Assembly (NCBI RefSeq): GCF_015207605.1
Contig: NZ_JADEWO010000003.1
Location: 62,001-126,000, forward strand
Origin: Oculatella sp. LEGE 06141
Lineage (GTDB): Bacteria > Cyanobacteriota > Cyanobacteriia > Elainellales > Elainellaceae
Reading direction: 5' to 3'
Length of the DNA: 64,000 bases
The notes beneath the pieces were generated by a model. It did not search any database and was not told the DNA's origin. It worked only from the letters and a program-made list of their open reading frames with translations. Made by a program: the position numbers and the translations under genes. Below, piece after piece: positions 8,176 to 16,290 of the stretch. How positions within the stretch are numbered: position 1 is the stretch's first letter; every line of letters begins with the position of its first letter.

Positions 8176-8541
8176 GTGTCTACCTACGATGCAATATATA
8201 CCGTTGTGCGCCAAATCCCCTATGGACAAGTGGCAACCTACGGACAAGTAGCCGAGTTAGCAAATTTGTATGGGCAAGCGCGTTTGGTGGGTTATGCTCT
8301 GTTCCGGGTACAATCAACCGATATTCCCTGGCATCGGGTGATTAACGCCAAAGGAGAGATTTCGTATTCGTCATTTCGTGACGGAGGGGATGATTTACAG
8401 CGATCGCTGCTAGAAGAAGAGGGCATTCGTTTTAGTTCTACTGGCAGAATCGACCTGAACGAGCATCGATGGCGGCCTGATCCATGTGCTGTTTTGACAT
8501 CACTCCAGGCCGAGGATAGCTGTTCCACTCAAACGCCTTGA
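8176..8541 (+). CDS. Alkyltransferase-like protein (ATL, MGMT fold, no active-site Cys)
   Basis: A 121-residue protein with the DNA-binding domain of O6-alkylguanine-DNA alkyltransferase. The reactive-site motif PCHRV is PWHRVI here (Trp52 in place of Cys), as in E. coli Atl. ATL proteins bind O6-alkylguanine without repairing it and hand the lesion to nucleotide excision repair. The helix-turn-helix segment (IPYGQVATYGQVAELA) is clear. The C-terminal 25 residues are extra to the family. GTG 8176 is preceded by GAGGT. It follows the S2P gene on the same strand but is separated by a terminator. Confidence 0.9.
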   Translation: MSTYDAIYTVVRQIPYGQVATYGQVAELANLYGQARLVGYALFRVQSTDIPWHRVINAKGEISYSSFRDGGDDLQRSLLEEEGIRFSSTGRIDLNEHRWRPDPCAVLTSLQAEDSCSTQTP

Positions 8542-8547
8542 CGATTT

Positions 8548-8564
8548 GCAAGTGTTTAACTTGC
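8548..8564 (+). terminator. Short hairpin after the ATL gene
   Basis: GCAAGT (8548-8553) and ACTTGC (8559-8564) pair around a five-base loop, followed by TTGTT. A second six-base-pair hairpin with a TGAG loop lies at 8591-8606. Either could act as a weak terminator. Confidence 0.3.
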
Positions 8565-8725
8565 TTGTTCAACCTGCTTAAAGAGTCGGCCAGCCATGAG
8601 TGGCTGCAACCAAAACCAAACATTACATAATTCACCCTGAAACCTTGTCTGAGCGTGCTACACTTGCTGCAACTTTTACCACCTGTTTTACTCATATTCG
8701 ACACATTCGACTGTCGGGCTAGTGC

Positions 8726-9652
8726 ATGATGACTCATCAAACCAACCGACCATATTCATCCGCAACGTTGCTGTCGTGGTTAGCAAGAAACCGTTTCACT
8801 CCTCAAGGCGTGATTGGTTTCATCTCCCTGGTCATGACAACCGGAAGTTGGATAGCTACGCCAGCCTATGCAGGCACAACTGGCGATCGCCTTTTGCTGG
8901 CACAACAAGTGATTGATGGGCTACCGCCTCCGCCCCCGTTAATCTTCGAGCAACCCGCACAGCAGCCCGTTCAACCGTTGAATTCTCCTCCGGCTGGAAC
9001 GCCGTTAGTGCCCCGGGTTGACACGCCTGCTCAGGCATCCCCTCAACAGCGTTATTTGGTCTATGTCAATGGAGACAGTCCGCTATTACTGGCGCAGGTG
9101 CGTAAAGTAGAGTCGGGAGCATTTCTACAAACCTATCAAGAGCGGCAGGTAATTCAGGCGGGTCTGTTTAGCGAGCAGACTAGCGCTGAACGTCAGGCGG
9201 CTACACTGGCCTCGCAGGGCATTGTGGCAGAGGTTATTCCGATTTCGGGCAGCGAACTGACCGCAGCCAGCGGGCAATCTGCGCCGCAAACGGTTAATAT
9301 CGCCACACCGTCCCCCGATCTCATTCCGGTGACACAGGTACCGAGAGAAATTGAGTTTGGGCAGCCCGCTCAAATTAGTCAGGCTGGCACGCAACCGTTT
9401 GAATCGGCTGCCCTGCCCGATAATTCCTACTACGTCGCTATTCCAGAGCGGGCGAGCAATATTGAATCGGTCAGCAATCAAGTGCGGCGGCTTGGTGGTG
9501 GCCTGGGGATTGGTCAAGTGACGAACGAACGGAGCGCGCCACGCGGCACCCATGTGTTGGTAGGGCCGTTTACGAGCCGGGGGACAGCCGCTCGCTGGAG
9601 CCGATACTTCCGCGATTTTGGATTAGATGCCAGGGTTTACTATAGACGGTAA
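8726..9652 (+). CDS. Exported protein with C-terminal SPOR-like domain
   Basis: 308 residues. The N-terminus has a basic region and a hydrophobic segment (GVIGFISLVMTTGSW) ending in a signal-peptidase-like site (TPAYA-GT). A Pro/Gln-rich linker follows, then a YLVYVNGDSPLLLAQV repeat-like unit near 110-165 and a C-terminal unit (SYYVAIPERAS to the end) with the pattern of a SPOR domain, including GPFTSRGTAARW and the ending YYRR. SPOR domains bind denuded peptidoglycan, so a periplasmic wall role is likely but not shown. ATG 8726 and the overlapping ATG at 8729 are equivalent starts; no strong ribosome site is visible. Confidence 0.8.
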   Translation: MMTHQTNRPYSSATLLSWLARNRFTPQGVIGFISLVMTTGSWIATPAYAGTTGDRLLLAQQVIDGLPPPPPLIFEQPAQQPVQPLNSPPAGTPLVPRVDTPAQASPQQRYLVYVNGDSPLLLAQVRKVESGAFLQTYQERQVIQAGLFSEQTSAERQAATLASQGIVAEVIPISGSELTAASGQSAPQTVNIATPSPDLIPVTQVPREIEFGQPAQISQAGTQPFESAALPDNSYYVAIPERASNIESVSNQVRRLGGGLGIGQVTNERSAPRGTHVLVGPFTSRGTAARWSRYFRDFGLDARVYYRR

Positions 9653-9741
9653 GAGAAATGGAACCATCCTATGGATAGTGGCAAATTGCCCTTGTCGAAA
9701 GAGAGGTTTCTGACTCAGCCCTCCGCATTGAGGATCGAATC

Positions 9742-11310
9742 TTGGTTGCACCGGAGACGCGATCGGAACGATTGCAACAGGTTGTTGTAACGGCCCAGCA
9801 GATGGGCGATATTGAATCTCGCATCTTTGCCGCTGGAATGCCTGTTGCAGCCCTGATGGAAAAGGTGGGTGGACAACTAGCCCAACGAATTCAGGCGCTT
9901 TATCCCAACGCTCGAACGAAACGAATTGGCTGTTTAGTGGGGCCAGGGCACAATGGTGGTGATGCGCTGGTGGTTGCCCGCGAACTGCATAGCCAGGGGT
10001 ATGACGTTACGATTTACCGACCGTTTGGCAAGCTCAAAGACCTGACGGCCCAACACGCACAGTATGCCGAACGGTTAGGGATTCCCCACTGTGAGCAGGT
10101 TGAGCCGCTGGCCGATTGCGATGTGTTGGTTGATGGCCTATTTGGGTTTGGCTTGACGCGATCGCTTGATGGAACGATTGCAACGATCGTCGATCAAATC
10201 AACCAGTGGTCTACTCCGGTCATCAGTATTGACGTGCCGTCGGGGCTGCATACCGACAGTGGCGCAGCGCTGGGTACTGCCATTCGTGCCACGCGGACGC
10301 TGTGCCTGGGGTTGTGGAAACTGGCGTTTATGCAAGATCAGGCTCTGGAGTACACTGGAGCCTCGGAACTAATTGATTTTGGCATTCCGCTGGCCGACAT
10401 TGAGGCCGTGCTGGGTGCCTCCCCCCCACTGCAACGAATTACCCGCCAGACGGCGATCGCCCCGTTATCTATTCCCCGTCCGTCTTCGACCTACAAATAC
10501 AAGCAAGGCCACCTGCTGCTAATTGCGGGTTCCCGGCAATATATGGGAGCTGCTCTGTTAACTGCACTTTCCGCCAGAGCCAGTGGAGTTGGCATGTTGT
10601 CGGTGGCTGTTCCAGAATCGGCCAGGTCGGTGCTGATGGCTCAGGTGCCAGAAGGGTTGACGATTGGCTGCCCCGAAGATGAAACGGGAGCGATCGCCCG
10701 CTTGCCCCAGGAGGTAGACCTGAGCAAATATAGTGCGATCGCCTGTGGCCCAGGGCTGACACGCAACGCTGAACCTGTCGTTCAGCAAGTGTTAGAGAAC
10801 GATGCTCCTCTGGTTTTGGATGCCGATGGGCTGAATATTGTGGCACAACGGGGTACCGTTGCGACGCTGTCAAAACGCGCCGCTCCTACGGTACTCACGC
10901 CCCATTTGGGTGAGTTCAAACGGCTGTTTCCCGACTTCGCCAAGCAAGACGATCGCATCAGCGGTTTACAAGCAGCGGCACAGCAGAGTAAAGCGGTGGT
11001 GCTGTTGAAAGGGGCACGAACGGCGATCGCCAATTCAGATCACGTCTGGTTTAATCCAGAAAGTACACCCGCACTCGCGCGAGGCGGCAGTGGCGACGTG
11101 CTGACCGGGTTGATAGGCGGGCTGCTGGCTCAAGCCGTTCTTGCTGGTGTCTCTCCTGAGGCCATTGTTCAAAGTGCCGCCTGGTGGCACGCTCAGGCAG
11201 GAATTTTGGCCGCGCAAGAACGCACCGAGTTGGGGGTAGATGCCTATACGTTGACCCACTATTTGATTCCAACACTGCAACAGCACGCTGAAGCCATTAA
11301 ACGTTTGTGA
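9742..11310 (+). CDS. nnrD: Bifunctional NAD(P)H-hydrate epimerase / ADP-dependent dehydratase
   Basis: A 522-residue fusion of the two NAD(P)HX repair enzymes. The N-terminal YjeF_N epimerase (about 15-225) has GPGHNGGDALVVAREL. The C-terminal ribokinase-like dehydratase (about 245-515) has YKYKQGHLLLIAGS, an acidic LDADGLN motif, VLTPHLGEF and the anion-hole GGSGDVLTGLIGG. Together they epimerise and dehydrate damaged NADHX and NADPHX. The start is TTG 9742, supported by GAGG eight bases upstream; a second TTG lies 30 bases on. It is alone on its transcript as far as can be seen. Confidence 0.95.
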   Translation: MVAPETRSERLQQVVVTAQQMGDIESRIFAAGMPVAALMEKVGGQLAQRIQALYPNARTKRIGCLVGPGHNGGDALVVARELHSQGYDVTIYRPFGKLKDLTAQHAQYAERLGIPHCEQVEPLADCDVLVDGLFGFGLTRSLDGTIATIVDQINQWSTPVISIDVPSGLHTDSGAALGTAIRATRTLCLGLWKLAFMQDQALEYTGASELIDFGIPLADIEAVLGASPPLQRITRQTAIAPLSIPRPSSTYKYKQGHLLLIAGSRQYMGAALLTALSARASGVGMLSVAVPESARSVLMAQVPEGLTIGCPEDETGAIARLPQEVDLSKYSAIACGPGLTRNAEPVVQQVLENDAPLVLDADGLNIVAQRGTVATLSKRAAPTVLTPHLGEFKRLFPDFAKQDDRISGLQAAAQQSKAVVLLKGARTAIANSDHVWFNPESTPALARGGSGDVLTGLIGGLLAQAVLAGVSPEAIVQSAAWWHAQAGILAAQERTELGVDAYTLTHYLIPTLQQHAEAIKRL

Positions 11311-11480
11311 GCAAATAAAGATGGTTGACACTTCATGCGAAGACTGAATTGAAGACGAATTTGAATGAGAATGGGAGTTGGAGCGATCGCGCTACCCACC
11401 ATCGTGAACAAGTAACGCTAATATGCATACATCCAATTCAACACTGGTTCAGGTGATGCACTCCCTCCATTTGTGCTGAC

Positions 11481-11508
11481 TTGAATTAAGCTCTGGGAAT
11501 CTTAAAAT
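11481..11508 (+). promoter_or_regulatory. Candidate sigma70-type promoter of the SLOG-SLATT pair
   Basis: TTGAAT (11481-11486) and TAAAAT (11503-11508) are spaced by 16 bases and lie 47 bases before the SLOG start. This is a pattern match only. Confidence 0.35.
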
Positions 11509-11555
11509 AAGTAATCCCTTAGATGCATCAATTAATAGTTGTGCAGCAGGTTTAA

Positions 11556-12299
11556 ATGATTTCTAGCTCCAGGCTCACCTTTTCAAACGGTTTTACCGCT
11601 CAAGCAAAACAAATTCAGCATCAGGATGAGCTTGTCACCACGCTGAACGATTTTGGGCTGCATCAGCCGCGTCCTGTACTGGTCATTATTGGTGGAGCAA
11701 GCCAGGTAAGTGAGGCCGATTTAGCACGGTTACAGTCTCTATTTGTTGATGTGCTGGCTCCATTGGCCGAAGAGCTAGGAATCTTTGTGATTGATGGTGG
11801 TACTGATGCAGGAGTGATGCGATTAATGGGGGATGCCCGGTCTATTACAGGAGGCCGATTTCCGCTGATTGGCGTTGCTCCGGTTGGGCGGGTGAGTATG
11901 CCCAATCGGCCTATCTTAGATGCAGAAACAACCCCACTGGAGCCGAACCACACTCACTTCATGTTGGTTCCTGGCTCGAACTGGGGAGACGAATCGCCCT
12001 GGCTCGCTCAAATTGCCAGCCTATTGGCAGATGGTGCCCCTTCGGTGACGGTACTGGTCAATGGTGGGGCGATTGCCCTAATTGATGTCCAGGAAAACGT
12101 AAAAGCAGGTCGTCCTATTGTGGTCATTAAAGGCAGTGGGCGTTTAGCCGACGAGATTGCAATGGCGGTTCGCCAGGTTGAGCCAGAGGTTCGAGAACCC
12201 GTGTCTGTTGTGTTAAGAGATGGGCAGATATCATTGTTCGATCTCTCTGAACCCACTACCAACTTAGAAGACTTGCTGAGACAAAAACTATCGGGTTAG
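11556..12299 (+). CDS. SLOG/LSDAT-family (TRPM-SLOG-like) nucleotide-sensor protein
   Basis: A 247-residue soluble Rossmann-like protein of the prokaryotic LSDAT branch of the SLOG superfamily, related to the cytosolic head of TRPM channels. Visible conserved loops are IIGGAS (44-49), DGGTDAG (80-86), PGSNWGDESPW (139-149), NGG (169-171) and KGSGRLAD (192-199). In the scheme of Burroughs and colleagues such domains bind or process nucleotide-derived ligands and pair with SLATT membrane proteins. Here the next gene, seven bases downstream, encodes exactly such a membrane protein. The start has a GCAGG ribosome site. The ligand is unknown and the effector role is inference. Confidence 0.88.
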   Translation: MISSSRLTFSNGFTAQAKQIQHQDELVTTLNDFGLHQPRPVLVIIGGASQVSEADLARLQSLFVDVLAPLAEELGIFVIDGGTDAGVMRLMGDARSITGGRFPLIGVAPVGRVSMPNRPILDAETTPLEPNHTHFMLVPGSNWGDESPWLAQIASLLADGAPSVTVLVNGGAIALIDVQENVKAGRPIVVIKGSGRLADEIAMAVRQVEPEVREPVSVVLRDGQISLFDLSEPTTNLEDLLRQKLSG

Positions 12300-12306
12300 G
12301 TATCTC

Positions 12307-13446
12307 ATGGTTGCAGAAGCCCCAGAGTCCTCTCAGGCCACTAATTTAGGGAACCTTAATCAACAACTGCTAGAAGAGGCATGGCATCGCTACAGAATTT
12401 ACGATCGCACGGCCAATGAGTCTCAACTACGGTTTACCTTTCTTCGCCGAACCATTTTGATTTTGGGAGTAACAGCGACATTCCTGGCCGTTTCCCATTC
12501 GTTTATTTTTGGCTCAGTGTTGCCCTTCCAAAATGAAGCCGATGTGCAGAATTATTCCCCCTGGGTAATGGCGTTGTATTACTTTTTGCGGGGTGCTGTG
12601 ATCATCATGCCGATCGTGGTGAGCATTTTACTGGCTGGAGCGGTCAAGTTTGATCGCGGCGTTAATTGGATTCTGCTACGGGGCAGTGCCGAAGCCGTTA
12701 AGCGAGAACTCTATCGCTATCGCGCGAATGTAGGCATTTATAGAGGTGATCTGCGTGACAGCAACCTATCTGCTGAACTGCGAACCATTGGCGAACGGTT
12801 GATGAAGACTCAGGTGAACCGGGCTGCACTCAAACCCAGGGGGGGCGATCCTGAGCCGGAAATTTTCTCTCGATTAGATGCGGATAGCTACTTAAACGCT
12901 CGATTGATGGATCAGTTGAAGTGGTATCGCCGCAAAACCGCAGTCCTCGACCGGCAGTGGCAACTCTGGCAATGGCTGGTTTACCTGTTTGGCGGCATTG
13001 GCACTTTTCTGGCTGCAATTGGATTAGAAGTCTGGGTGGCGGTCAGTAATTCCGTTGCTGCTGCTTTCGCGAGCTATCTAGAGTTTCGGCAACTTGGCGC
13101 AACGTTAACGGCCTACAACCAGGCGGCCAGTAACCTGGAAAATATTCTCTGCTGGTGGCACTCGCTTTCCTCCGACGCACGATCCAGCTTCGAGAATTTT
13201 GAAAAACTGGTCGAGAATACAGAAGCCGTGATTCAGGCTGAATCGACTGGATGGGTGCAAGAGATGCGGGATGCCCTGGCCGGACTTTACAAAGAGCCAG
13301 AATCGCAGGAGAAGGACAGTCAGACGCAAGACGAGCAATCAGACGACACCCGAGCGCCAGACAATGCGGGGCATGGGCGATCGCTGCCCTCTCAAGAACC
13401 CACAAATGAGTCAGATGATGCGGTCAAACCTGTTCCACGGGTGTAG
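12307..13446 (+). CDS. DUF4231 / SLATT-type membrane protein
   Basis: A 379-residue protein with two helical-hairpin units. TM1 is about 48-68 and TM2 about 95-112, followed by an amphipathic helix (WILLRGSAEAVKRELYRYRA). TM3 (222-242) and TM4 (243-258) are followed by a second helix (LTAYNQAASNLENILCWWHS). Residues 331-379 are acidic, Gln/Ser-rich and likely disordered. SLATT proteins are predicted pore-forming effectors of nucleotide-activated conflict systems. The tight spacing to the SLOG gene indicates one operon, and the TIR gene follows 142 bases later on the same strand. Most family members I know are shorter; the tandem arrangement is notable. Confidence 0.88.
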   Translation: MVAEAPESSQATNLGNLNQQLLEEAWHRYRIYDRTANESQLRFTFLRRTILILGVTATFLAVSHSFIFGSVLPFQNEADVQNYSPWVMALYYFLRGAVIIMPIVVSILLAGAVKFDRGVNWILLRGSAEAVKRELYRYRANVGIYRGDLRDSNLSAELRTIGERLMKTQVNRAALKPRGGDPEPEIFSRLDADSYLNARLMDQLKWYRRKTAVLDRQWQLWQWLVYLFGGIGTFLAAIGLEVWVAVSNSVAAAFASYLEFRQLGATLTAYNQAASNLENILCWWHSLSSDARSSFENFEKLVENTEAVIQAESTGWVQEMRDALAGLYKEPESQEKDSQTQDEQSDDTRAPDNAGHGRSLPSQEPTNESDDAVKPVPRV

Positions 13447-13588
13447 AAGTCTATAACTGTACGGATCTTTAGAGATATCGATAAATACACTATCCGCATC
13501 AGGGGCGATCGCCAAGCCTCACTTTGTAGTTAGCAGAGAAAAAGTTGTATTTTGAAACAAAGTCGATCTCAGGGCTGAGGACAGCAGT

Positions 13589-14722
13589 ATGGCTGACGTG
13601 TTCATCTCCTATTCCCGCCGTGATAAGGAGTTTGTCCATATGCTGCATGAAGCATTGCGTCGAAGCAATCACGATACCTGGATTGACTGGCAAGATATCC
13701 TGCCGAGTACCGAATGGTGGAAAGAAATTGAGGCTGGAATTGAGGCATCCAACACCTTTATTTTTGTTATTAGTCCAGATTCAGTTAGCTCGAAGGTTTG
13801 TAACCAGGAGATTGACTGCGCTGTCGCTAACCACAAACGGCTGTTGGCAGTAGTACACCGTGATGTTGACGGGCTAACTATTCACCCGGCTTTGTCGAAA
13901 CACAACTGGCTCTTCTTTCGAGAAACGGATGAATTTAATCCTGCTTTTCAGTCGTTGATTCAAGCGATCGACACCGATTTGGAGCATGTCCGTTCCCATA
14001 CTCGCCTGCTGGTCAAAGCAAAGGAATGGGATAACAAAGGCCGCAACGACAGTTTTTTGCTGCGAGGCGATGATTTAAAAGACGCAGAACAATGGCTCAA
14101 ACAGAATGACACCAACGTTCCTGTACCCATTGAATTGCACAAAAACTATATCAGTAAGAGTCGTGAAGCTGAAAATGGCAGCCGCCGCGCCAAACGACTG
14201 GTTGCCATTGGGGCTGGAGCTATGAGTATTATGCTGGCGATCGCTGCTTTAGCAGTCGTTTGGGCTAGACAAGACATTCAAGCTCAAAATCAAGCAGCAC
14301 AGGCCGCCGCCCAACGAGCAGACCAGGCAGAACAGCGCGAAAAAGAGGCATTAGCAGAGGCGGAAAGCGCAGAACGGCTAGCGGCTAATGCTGCATCAGA
14401 AGCCGTTGCTGTCGTGGAGACTTTAAACCAGGCTAGACGTGAATTGGAACAGACCCAACAAAGTCTGCAAACTGAGCAAGAACAGGTACAAAACGCAAAG
14501 CGGGAGCTAGCCACTATTACGGCAGAACTCGCTCAAAGTAAAGCAGCACTGGCAGAGGCGCAGCAGGCGTTGGCGGTTGCTGCACGCAGCGTACAGGCTG
14601 GTGATTCTAGACTGGAGATTCTGCAAAGAACGCAAGCAGACTTAGACCGATCGCAGGGACGAGTGCTAGCCCTGCGGGAAGAACTGAGGCAATGTCAATC
14701 TCAAGCAGCAGCAGCAGACTGA
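13589..14722 (+). CDS. TIR domain protein with transmembrane helix and coiled coil
   Basis: 377 residues. The TIR domain (1-130) opens with DVFISYSRRDKEF and includes the DxW-type strand TWIDWQDI; Glu74 in KVCNQEIDCA sits where TIR NADases carry the catalytic Glu. A linker typical of cyanobacterial TIR-WD40 proteins follows (EWDNKGRNDSFLLRG at about 146-160). One membrane helix lies at about 203-226. The rest (228-377) is an Ala/Gln/Glu-rich coiled coil in place of WD40 repeats. Topology is probably a cytosolic TIR with the coil across the membrane or folded back; the sequence alone does not decide it. A GAGGA ribosome site lies upstream of ATG 13589. Likely NADase or scaffold activity is inference. 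Confidence 0.9.
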   Translation: MADVFISYSRRDKEFVHMLHEALRRSNHDTWIDWQDILPSTEWWKEIEAGIEASNTFIFVISPDSVSSKVCNQEIDCAVANHKRLLAVVHRDVDGLTIHPALSKHNWLFFRETDEFNPAFQSLIQAIDTDLEHVRSHTRLLVKAKEWDNKGRNDSFLLRGDDLKDAEQWLKQNDTNVPVPIELHKNYISKSREAENGSRRAKRLVAIGAGAMSIMLAIAALAVVWARQDIQAQNQAAQAAAQRADQAEQREKEALAEAESAERLAANAASEAVAVVETLNQARRELEQTQQSLQTEQEQVQNAKRELATITAELAQSKAALAEAQQALAVAARSVQAGDSRLEILQRTQADLDRSQGRVLALREELRQCQSQAAAAD

Positions 14723-14727
14723 ATGAA

Positions 14728-15261
14728 CTAGCCTGGCGTATCGGTATCAATGTATTCGCGCCAGCGGCTAATTTTGCCGTCCTCAAAGTCAACCACGATC
14801 GCATCCTCCGCATGAGTGTGCGTGCCTGTCGCTGCTTCGACATCTTGCCAGGTCCACTCTACAACGGCCTGATCGCCATCAATGATGATGCGTTGAATGG
14901 CGATCGTGACATCTGTATAGCCAGGGGCAAAGTCGGCAATCACCGCTCGAATTGCGTCTTGCCCCTGCCAGCGTTTTCCCGGAACCACGAATTCTCCATC
15001 CGGCGTGAACAGGTCTGCAAAGGCATCGGCATTACCATTCATCCAGGCCATTTGAGCCTGGGCGATCGCCGCTCGAATCTGATCCGGTTCGGTCATATTT
15101 GTGTCCTGAAACGCGATACCCAACGTGGGTTGTAGAGAGGCGATGAGCGATCGCCCAGGCCAAATAGAGTAGGTTAAGCCTGGTAGAGGATTCACTTCAA
15201 TTGCTACGCCTGCCGCCAGCGTCAACAGCAACAGAACCGCAACCAGGCTCCTCTGCACCAT
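14728..15261 (-). CDS. Exported SnoaL/NTF2-like protein
   Basis: 177 residues. A signal-peptide-like hydrophobic N-terminus (SLVAVLLLLTLAAGVAI) precedes an NTF2-fold domain from about residue 60 (IRAAIAQAQMAWMNGNADAF, then FTPDGEFV and ISRWREYID). SgcJ/SnoaL-type proteins of this kind are small cone-shaped enzymes or binding proteins; the function here is unknown. It starts five bases after the ccaA stop, so it should be co-transcribed with the carbonic anhydrase. An internal ATG (TEPDQIRA) would give a cytosolic form with only the NTF2 domain. Its stop is five bases from the convergent TIR gene's stop. Confidence 0.82.
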   Translation of the reverse strand: MVQRSLVAVLLLLTLAAGVAIEVNPLPGLTYSIWPGRSLIASLQPTLGIAFQDTNMTEPDQIRAAIAQAQMAWMNGNADAFADLFTPDGEFVVPGKRWQGQDAIRAVIADFAPGYTDVTIAIQRIIIDGDQAVVEWTWQDVEAATGTHTHAEDAIVVDFEDGKISRWREYIDTDTPG

Positions 15262-15266
15262 CGTAT

Positions 15267-16151
15267 CTATCGAGCCGCAGAGCCGCGATAGATGCGATCT
15301 TGTTGCTCAGGCGAGAGCGGAGTGGTTGGAATGCGGCGATTGCCGGGAACAACTAACTCCTCGGAACGGTGATAAGTCTGAGCGGTTGCCTCCTGAGAGC
15401 GATGTTTGTGCGAATTTGCAACCTCATGAACGATGACCTCTTCTATCTCCTCGTCATCGGCATCTTTGATCAGGGCATCACATGCTGGAAACATATTGGT
15501 CAAGCTTTCATCCTTAGCAAGCTCAGGCAGTTGGCTCTGGGGCAGCATGTAGGAATGGCTGACTGGATCGTATGCAAACACTTCGCCTGTCTCGATCATG
15601 TAGACCCAGGCATAGAGGTGCAATTGCTTTCGGTAAATTTTGGAATGAACGACCGGATAGGTGCGTAGATTCTCGATCTGTGTCAACACATTTTCGGCAA
15701 CTGCCACTTCTAGCAATTCCTCACCGCTGTAGGTGCCGTAGTTGTCTTTCACCAGGCGACGGGTAGATTCTGCATACTTCAACCAGTCGTGTACGAGCGG
15801 CATCTCATCCTCTAGCTTCTCTAGCTTGAGCAGCCCTTTGATGGCTCCGCAATGGGAGTGCCCGCAGACAATGATGTGTTGAATGTCTAGCGCGTGAACG
15901 GCATATTCAATCGTTGCCCCTTCTCCGCCGTTGGTTGCGCCGTAGGGAGGAATGATGTTGCCCGCATTGCGAATGACAAACAACTCGCCCAGTCCAGCCT
16001 GAGTAATCAAGTTGGGGTCAATTCGCGAATCAGAGCAGGTAATAAACAAGACTCGTGGCCGTTGCGCGTGAGATAGTTCCTCAAACAGAGCTTGATGAGT
16101 CGCAAAGTAGCTGGTTTTGAACTCGCGCAGACCTTTTAGCAGTTTTTTCAT
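15267..16151 (-). CDS. ccaA: Beta-class carbonic anhydrase, carboxysomal CcaA type
   Basis: 294 residues. It interconverts bicarbonate and CO2 inside the beta-carboxysome beside Rubisco. Zinc ligands are Cys39 (ITCSDSRID), His97 and Cys100 (CGHSHCGAIKG), with the Asp41-Arg43 pair. The length, the C-terminal extension past residue 200 and the ending QQDRIYRGSAAR match cyanobacterial CcaA/IcfA rather than the shorter general beta-CAs; the extension binds the CcmM scaffold in characterised strains. ATG 16151 is chosen because the frame upstream opens only at a TTG six codons earlier and homologues begin at this point. No other ccm gene is nearby, and the downstream partner is the exported NTF2-like gene. 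Confidence 0.93.
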   Translation of the reverse strand: MKKLLKGLREFKTSYFATHQALFEELSHAQRPRVLFITCSDSRIDPNLITQAGLGELFVIRNAGNIIPPYGATNGGEGATIEYAVHALDIQHIIVCGHSHCGAIKGLLKLEKLEDEMPLVHDWLKYAESTRRLVKDNYGTYSGEELLEVAVAENVLTQIENLRTYPVVHSKIYRKQLHLYAWVYMIETGEVFAYDPVSHSYMLPQSQLPELAKDESLTNMFPACDALIKDADDEEIEEVIVHEVANSHKHRSQEATAQTYHRSEELVVPGNRRIPTTPLSPEQQDRIYRGSAAR

Positions 16152-16290
16152 AAAGCACACAATCCCCAAAACTAGGGCACTCTTGATTCTCGCTCGAACT
16201 GTTTCCCGTAATCACAAGATTATCAATTTGTTAACACCTATGGTGATTAGAATCTGGTGATTAGAATCCGGGCGTATCCCTACCCGGCGT

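Noticed and set aside
13545-13853. 102-residue plus-strand frame overlapping the TIR start
   Set aside because: It is an alternate phase of the TIR gene, which has clear motifs and a GAGGA ribosome site.
16149-16169. TTG start seven codons upstream for ccaA
   Set aside because: The ATG at 16151 gives the family N-terminus; the TTG extension (GIVCF) is not in homologues.
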